Positions 37,304 through 40,995 of a DNA stretch of 40,995 bases are shown here, in pieces; within the stretch, counting starts at the first letter, position 1; each line of letters begins with the position of its first letter. The notes beneath the pieces are model-generated. The model ran no database searches. It saw only the letters and a list, made by a program, of their open reading frames with translations, and was not told the origin of the DNA. The position numbers and the translations under genes were made by a program. The stretch spans positions 10,257 to 51,251 of the forward strand of contig NZ_JAGOIT010000010.1 in the NCBI RefSeq assembly GCF_017995515.1. Direction: 5' to 3'. This DNA is from Propionivibrio sp. GTDB taxonomy: Bacteria; Pseudomonadota; Gammaproteobacteria; Burkholderiales; Rhodocyclaceae.

Positions 37304-38794
37304 CTAGAGCGAGCGCAGGAGGGAGAAGGCGCACAGGGACATTAACGTTTGCGGGAAAAGGCCCAGCGCGGCAATGGCCAAACCGTTTGCCGACATCAGC
37401 ACCTTGGCACCCACGGGCGCTTCGATCCGCGATGCGTTCGCAGGCGGTTGGTCGAAGTACATAACCTTGACGACGCGCAGGTAGTAATATGCGCCGACCA
37501 GCGAGAAGAAGACCGCGGCAATCGCCAACCAAAGGTAGCCCGCGGCCACGACCGCTTGCAACACCGAGAACTTGGCGAAGAAGCCAACGAAGAACGGCAC
37601 GCCCGCCATCGAGAACATCATCATCATCATCATTGCGGCTAGCCACGAACTACGTTTGTTCAGTCCGGCGAAGTCGCTGATTTCCTCGGACTCGAATCCG
37701 GCCTTCGACAAGAGCATGATCATCCCGAAGGTACCTGCACTCGTCAGCACATACGTGATGATGTAGAACATCGATGAACTGTAGGCGTTCAGCGCGAAGC
37801 GGGCATCGCCATCGACGACGCCGACAACCAGGCCGAGAAGCATGAAGCCCATGTGGGAAATGGCCGAATACGCCAACATGCGCTTGAGGTTGGTCTGCGC
37901 GATCGCTCCAAAGTTACCGACGGCCATCGAAAGTACCGATAGGATGAGCAGCATCGCCTGCCAGTCTTTCGATACCACGATCAATCCGCTAACCAGCATC
38001 CGGATGACGATTGCGAACGCGGCCAGCTTGGGCGCACTCCCGATGAAGATCGTCACCGCGGTCGGAGCGCCGTGATAAACGTCGGGTATCCACATGTGGA
38101 AGGGCACCACGCCGAGTTTGAACGCGATTCCGGACACCAGGAAAACAACACCGAAGACCAGGATCGTCTTGTTCCCGTCACCCGCGAAAAGCCGCTCGGC
38201 AACCGTGGAAATCTGCAGCGAACCCGTCGCACCGTAAATCATCGACATGCCATAAAGAAGCAGGCCTGATGCAAGCGCGCCAAGAACAAAGTACTTCATT
38301 GCCGCCTCGGTCGCGGTCGTCGAGTCGCGGTTCAAGGCAACCATCGCATACAGCGAAAGCGACAGCAACTCGATGCCGATATACACGCTCAGGAAATGAT
38401 TCGCCGAAATCATCACCATCATGCCGAGAGTCGCGAACAGCGTAAGCGAGTAGAACTCTCCCCGCGCCATCTGCGGCCGCACGAGCACGTAGCTTCGCGA
38501 GTAGCACAGAACGACAATAACCGTCAGATAGACCAGCAGTTTGAGCAGGTCGGACAGAAGATCTCCGACGAACATGTTGCTAAACGTGTAAAGCACCTGG
38601 CCGCTGCTCGTGTTGAACGTAATAACCGCTGCGCCGAGCAGCGCGATCACAGTCAACACGAAGGTCGCAGTACGTTTCTTGTCTTTGACGAAAACATCGG
38701 CGATAAGGATGAGACACGCCATCGCCAACATGAAGATCTCGGCGCTGGCGAGGCGGAGATCCGGCGGTACAAACTGCATTTCAGCAAGCGTCAT
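37304..38794 (-). CDS. nuoN: NADH-quinone oxidoreductase subunit N
   Basis: 496 residues from the ATG at 38794. An antiporter-like membrane subunit of complex I with about 14 TM helices. Proton-channel motifs [20 protein letters not shown] (Lys/His helix region) and [20 protein letters not shown] are clear, as is the helix with [24 protein letters not shown] 12 nt earlier is possible but lies against the nuoM stop. It is the last gene of the nuo operon here, ending in a bidirectional terminator. Confidence 0.96.
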   Translation of the reverse strand: MTLAEMQFVPPDLRLASAEIFMLAMACLILIADVFVKDKKRTATFVLTVIALLGAAVITFNTSSGQVLYTFSNMFVGDLLSDLLKLLVYLTVIVVLCYSRSYVLVRPQMARGEFYSLTLFATLGMMVMISANHFLSVYIGIELLSLSLYAMVALNRDSTTATEAAMKYFVLGALASGLLLYGMSMIYGATGSLQISTVAERLFAGDGNKTILVFGVVFLVSGIAFKLGVVPFHMWIPDVYHGAPTAVTIFIGSAPKLAAFAIVIRMLVSGLIVVSKDWQAMLLILSVLSMAVGNFGAIAQTNLKRMLAYSAISHMGFMLLGLVVGVVDGDARFALNAYSSSMFYIITYVLTSAGTFGMIMLLSKAGFESEEISDFAGLNKRSSWLAAMMMMMMFSMAGVPFFVGFFAKFSVLQAVVAAGYLWLAIAAVFFSLVGAYYYLRVVKVMYFDQPPANASRIEAPVGAKVLMSANGLAIAALGLFPQTLMSLCAFSLLRSL

Positions 38795-38806
38795 AGCGAA
38801 TACCAA

Positions 38807-40291
38807 TTAGAGGATCTTGCTTACGGAGACGTGGCGCATCAGTTCGTTGACCGAGCTATGCATCACTTCCGTGAATGGCTGAGGATAGAGGCCCATACCG
38901 AGGGCGCAAACGGCGAGCAAAGCGAGCACCAGGAACTCCCGTGCGCTGATATCCGAGAGTTCTGCGACGTGGTGATTCCCGACCGAACCGAATACGACTC
39001 GCTTGTACATCCAGAGCGTGTACGCCGCACCGACAATCATCGTCGTCGCAGCAGTCAGCGCAATCCAGAAGTTGTACTTGACGGTTGCCAGGATGATCAT
39101 GAACTCACCGACGAAGCCTGAGGTCGCAGGCAAGCCTGCATTCGCCATGGCGAACAACATGAAGAATGCGGCAAATTTCGGCATCGTATTGACGACGCCA
39201 CCGTAGTCCGCGATTTGTCTTGAATGGACGCGGTCATACATCACGCCGATACAGTAGAACATCGCGCCCGCAATGAAGCCGTGCGAGACCATTTGAACGA
39301 GCGCGCCCTCAATGCCCAGCGCACTGAACATGAAGAAGCCGAGCGTGACGAAGCCCATGTGCGCAATCGAAGAGTACGCAACAAGCTTCTTCATATCGAC
39401 CTGAACCAGCGCCACCAAGCCGATATAGACGATCGCGATCAGGGACAAGCCGATGATCCAGCCTGAAAGCTCCTGCGATGCATCGGGTGTAATAGGAAGT
39501 GAAAAGCGCAAGAAGCCGTAAGCACCCAGTTTGAGTGCGATTGCCGCCAGCACGATCGAACCGCCCGTCGGCGCCTCGACGTGAGCGTCAGGCAACCACG
39601 TATGTACCGGCCACATGGGCACCTTGACGGCGAATGCGGCAAGAAACGCGAGGAAGATCCAGATCTGGGCCGTGCGCCCGATCGGCAGCTGATGCCAGTC
39701 GAGAATCGAAAAGCTTCCACCGGATTGCACAAACAGGTAGATCATCGCAACCAGGAAGAGCAAGGAGCCCATCAGCGTAAACAGGAAGAACTTGAATGCT
39801 GCATATACGCGATTCGGCCCGCCCCAGACCCCGATGATCAGGTACAAGGGAATGAGCGACGCTTCGAAGAAGATGTAGAACAGCATGCCGTCGAGCGACG
39901 CGAAAATACCGTTCAACAGCCCGGACATGATCAGGAAGCCCGCGTTGTACTGCGCCACCTTGCTGTCAATCACTTTCCAGCCAGCGAGTATCACGATGAC
40001 CGTGATAAAACTATTCAGGATGACGAAAAGCATCGAGATGCCATCCACCCCAAGATGGTAGTTAATGTTGAATCGCGGAATCCACGCAGACAACTCGACA
40101 AACTGCATTGCCGACGTCGTCAGATCAAATTGCGTATAAAGAGGCACGGTAACGAGCAGGCCCGCAACCCCGCCTGACAGTGCGAGCATTTTCGCCAAAG
40201 GCGCATTACGGTCTGATCCTGTAGCCAGCACAAAGAGACCGGAAAAAATCGGCACCCAGATGGCAAGTGAAAGAAGTGGCATTCCTAACAT
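38807..40291 (-). CDS. nuoM: NADH-quinone oxidoreductase subunit M
   Basis: 494 residues, an antiporter-like complex I subunit. The essential Glu lies in the helix LFYIFFEASLIPLYLIIGVW. The broken-helix Lys region has VPMWPVHTWLPDAHVEAPTG, followed by MKKLVAYSSIAHMGFVTLGF. The C-terminal half shows normal TM periodicity. The gene is 25 nt after nuoL and 12 nt before nuoN, on the same strand, in the standard L-M-N order. Confidence 0.97.
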   Translation of the reverse strand: MLGMPLLSLAIWVPIFSGLFVLATGSDRNAPLAKMLALSGGVAGLLVTVPLYTQFDLTTSAMQFVELSAWIPRFNINYHLGVDGISMLFVILNSFITVIVILAGWKVIDSKVAQYNAGFLIMSGLLNGIFASLDGMLFYIFFEASLIPLYLIIGVWGGPNRVYAAFKFFLFTLMGSLLFLVAMIYLFVQSGGSFSILDWHQLPIGRTAQIWIFLAFLAAFAVKVPMWPVHTWLPDAHVEAPTGGSIVLAAIALKLGAYGFLRFSLPITPDASQELSGWIIGLSLIAIVYIGLVALVQVDMKKLVAYSSIAHMGFVTLGFFMFSALGIEGALVQMVSHGFIAGAMFYCIGVMYDRVHSRQIADYGGVVNTMPKFAAFFMLFAMANAGLPATSGFVGEFMIILATVKYNFWIALTAATTMIVGAAYTLWMYKRVVFGSVGNHHVAELSDISAREFLVLALLAVCALGMGLYPQPFTEVMHSSVNELMRHVSVSKIL

Positions 40292-40316
40292 GTTGTTCTC
40301 AGTCTCTCAGTTCGGA

Positions 40317-40995
40317 TCAGGCACGCAACAGCCAGAATGAAAGAAGCGCGCAAACACCAAAGATCATCGTAAACGCATAGTGGTAGATGTGCCCCGACTG
40401 GAAAAACCGGACAAGCATCGAAATACCGCTGACTACGCGAACCGCCCCTCCAACGATCAATCCGTCGATAACGCCGGCGTCCCCGCCTTTCCACAGCCCG
40501 CGGCCGATCAATTTTGCCCCGCCGGCAAGCACTTTCTCGTTGAACTTGTCGAAGTAATACTTGTTCTCGAGAACGGTATAAAGCGGACCCGAGGCAGCCT
40601 TGATGGCAGCGGGGATTTCCGGGCGTTTCAGATAGAAGAACCACGACAGCGCGACGCCGGATACAGCGAGCCAGAACACCGGCGTCTGAATCGAGTGAAG
40701 CGCCATTGCCGTCGCCCCATGGAATTCGTGAGCCAGCTCTGCCATCACGGGATGGGCCTCAGCGTTGATGTGAATCGCCCCTAGGAAATAGTCGCCGAAG
40801 AGCATCGGCTCGATCGCGAAATATCCGATGACGACCGAAGGAATCGCCAGCAGAACAAGCGGCAAAGTAACAACCCACGGCGTCTCATGCGGTTTCTGCC
40901 CAGGCTTGAGACCGTGATGCTCGTGTACATCGTCGGCGCTACCGTGGTCATCATCGCCAGCATGCTTCGCATGTGCATCGTGATGGGCGCCGTCA
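40317..40995 (-). CDS. nuoL: NADH-quinone oxidoreductase subunit L, C-terminal part (runs off the window)
   Basis: About 225 C-terminal residues of some 670. A His/Asp-rich loop (from the window edge to about 40890, HHDAHAKHAGDDDHG) precedes PWVVTLPLVLLAIPSVVIGY and the amphipathic lateral helix region (YTVLENKYYFDKFNEKVLAG), which runs along the membrane arm in NuoL. The last TM helix, YAFTMIFGVCALLSFWLLRA, ends the protein. The start and the first 12 or so TM helices are outside the window. Confidence 0.95.
   Translation of the reverse strand, partial: DGAHHDAHAKHAGDDDHGSADDVHEHHGLKPGQKPHETPWVVTLPLVLLAIPSVVIGYFAIEPMLFGDYFLGAIHINAEAHPVMAELAHEFHGATAMALHSIQTPVFWLAVSGVALSWFFYLKRPEIPAAIKAASGPLYTVLENKYYFDKFNEKVLAGGAKLIGRGLWKGGDAGVIDGLIVGGAVRVVSGISMLVRFFQSGHIYHYAFTMIFGVCALLSFWLLRA

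Overview
The window looks like a chromosomal segment of a betaproteobacterium, most likely of the Rhodocyclales (the Dechloromonas / Azonexus / Propionivibrio / Accumulibacter neighbourhood). This is inferred from the high G+C content, Gram-negative envelope genes (lpxH, a periplasmic cyclophilin, a YkuD transpeptidase), the run sdhE-gltA-odhA-odhB-lpd beside mdh, proteobacterial nuoL-M-N, and a dense chemotaxis / c-di-GMP signalling locus. No rRNA or tRNA gene was found, so the genus is not fixed.

Layout. (1) 1-6027, housekeeping: the 5' part of cysS (minus strand) diverges from an envelope group made of a TPR/NTF2-like exported protein, an L,D-transpeptidase and two cyclophilins, followed by lpxH, nadC and a 45-residue membrane peptide. 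(2) 6028-7779, a graveyard of mobile DNA: a group II intron domain V relic, a probable transposase tail, a 195-bp inverted-repeat (MITE-like) element, a frameshifted IS5-type transposase and a SLOG/LOG-like gene that has lost its 5' part. (3) 7780-26206, one co-directional signalling locus of about 18 kb: Hpt, REC-GAF-like regulator, cheD, cheR, a second cheD, a receiver-less cheB, an HDOD protein, cheY, a chemoreceptor with a CheZ-like motif, a STAS protein, cheA, a poly-HAMP chemoreceptor, cheW, a decayed chemoreceptor, a REC-HD-GYP phosphodiesterase and a 1275-residue hybrid kinase. (4) 26269-34482, minus strand: lpd, odhB, odhA, gltA, sdhE and a GntR/UTRA regulator, that is the 2-oxoglutarate dehydrogenase and citrate synthase part of the TCA cycle, without the expected sdhCDAB. 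(5) 34713-37158, plus strand: mdh, a CitE/HpcH-type lyase and a MazG-like pyrophosphohydrolase. (6) 37304-40995, minus strand: nuoN, nuoM and the 3' part of nuoL.

How the genes work together. Regions 4-6 feed one another: the TCA enzymes produce NADH and complex I oxidises it. Region 3 carries a full receptor-CheW-CheA-CheY path with adaptation enzymes (CheR, CheB, two CheD) but departs from the textbook set in several ways. CheB has no receiver domain. CheA carries two GspE/MshEN-like helical motifs between its N-terminal domains and its dimerisation domain. One receptor has a D-x-x-x-Q motif like the CheZ phosphatase. One CheD and that same receptor end in the same four residues, IELF. A 44-nt hairpin-forming element sits upstream of both the hpt and the cheY gene. 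With the HD-GYP and HDOD proteins, this suggests a chemosensory array tied to c-di-GMP, and it is the best candidate here for something undescribed.
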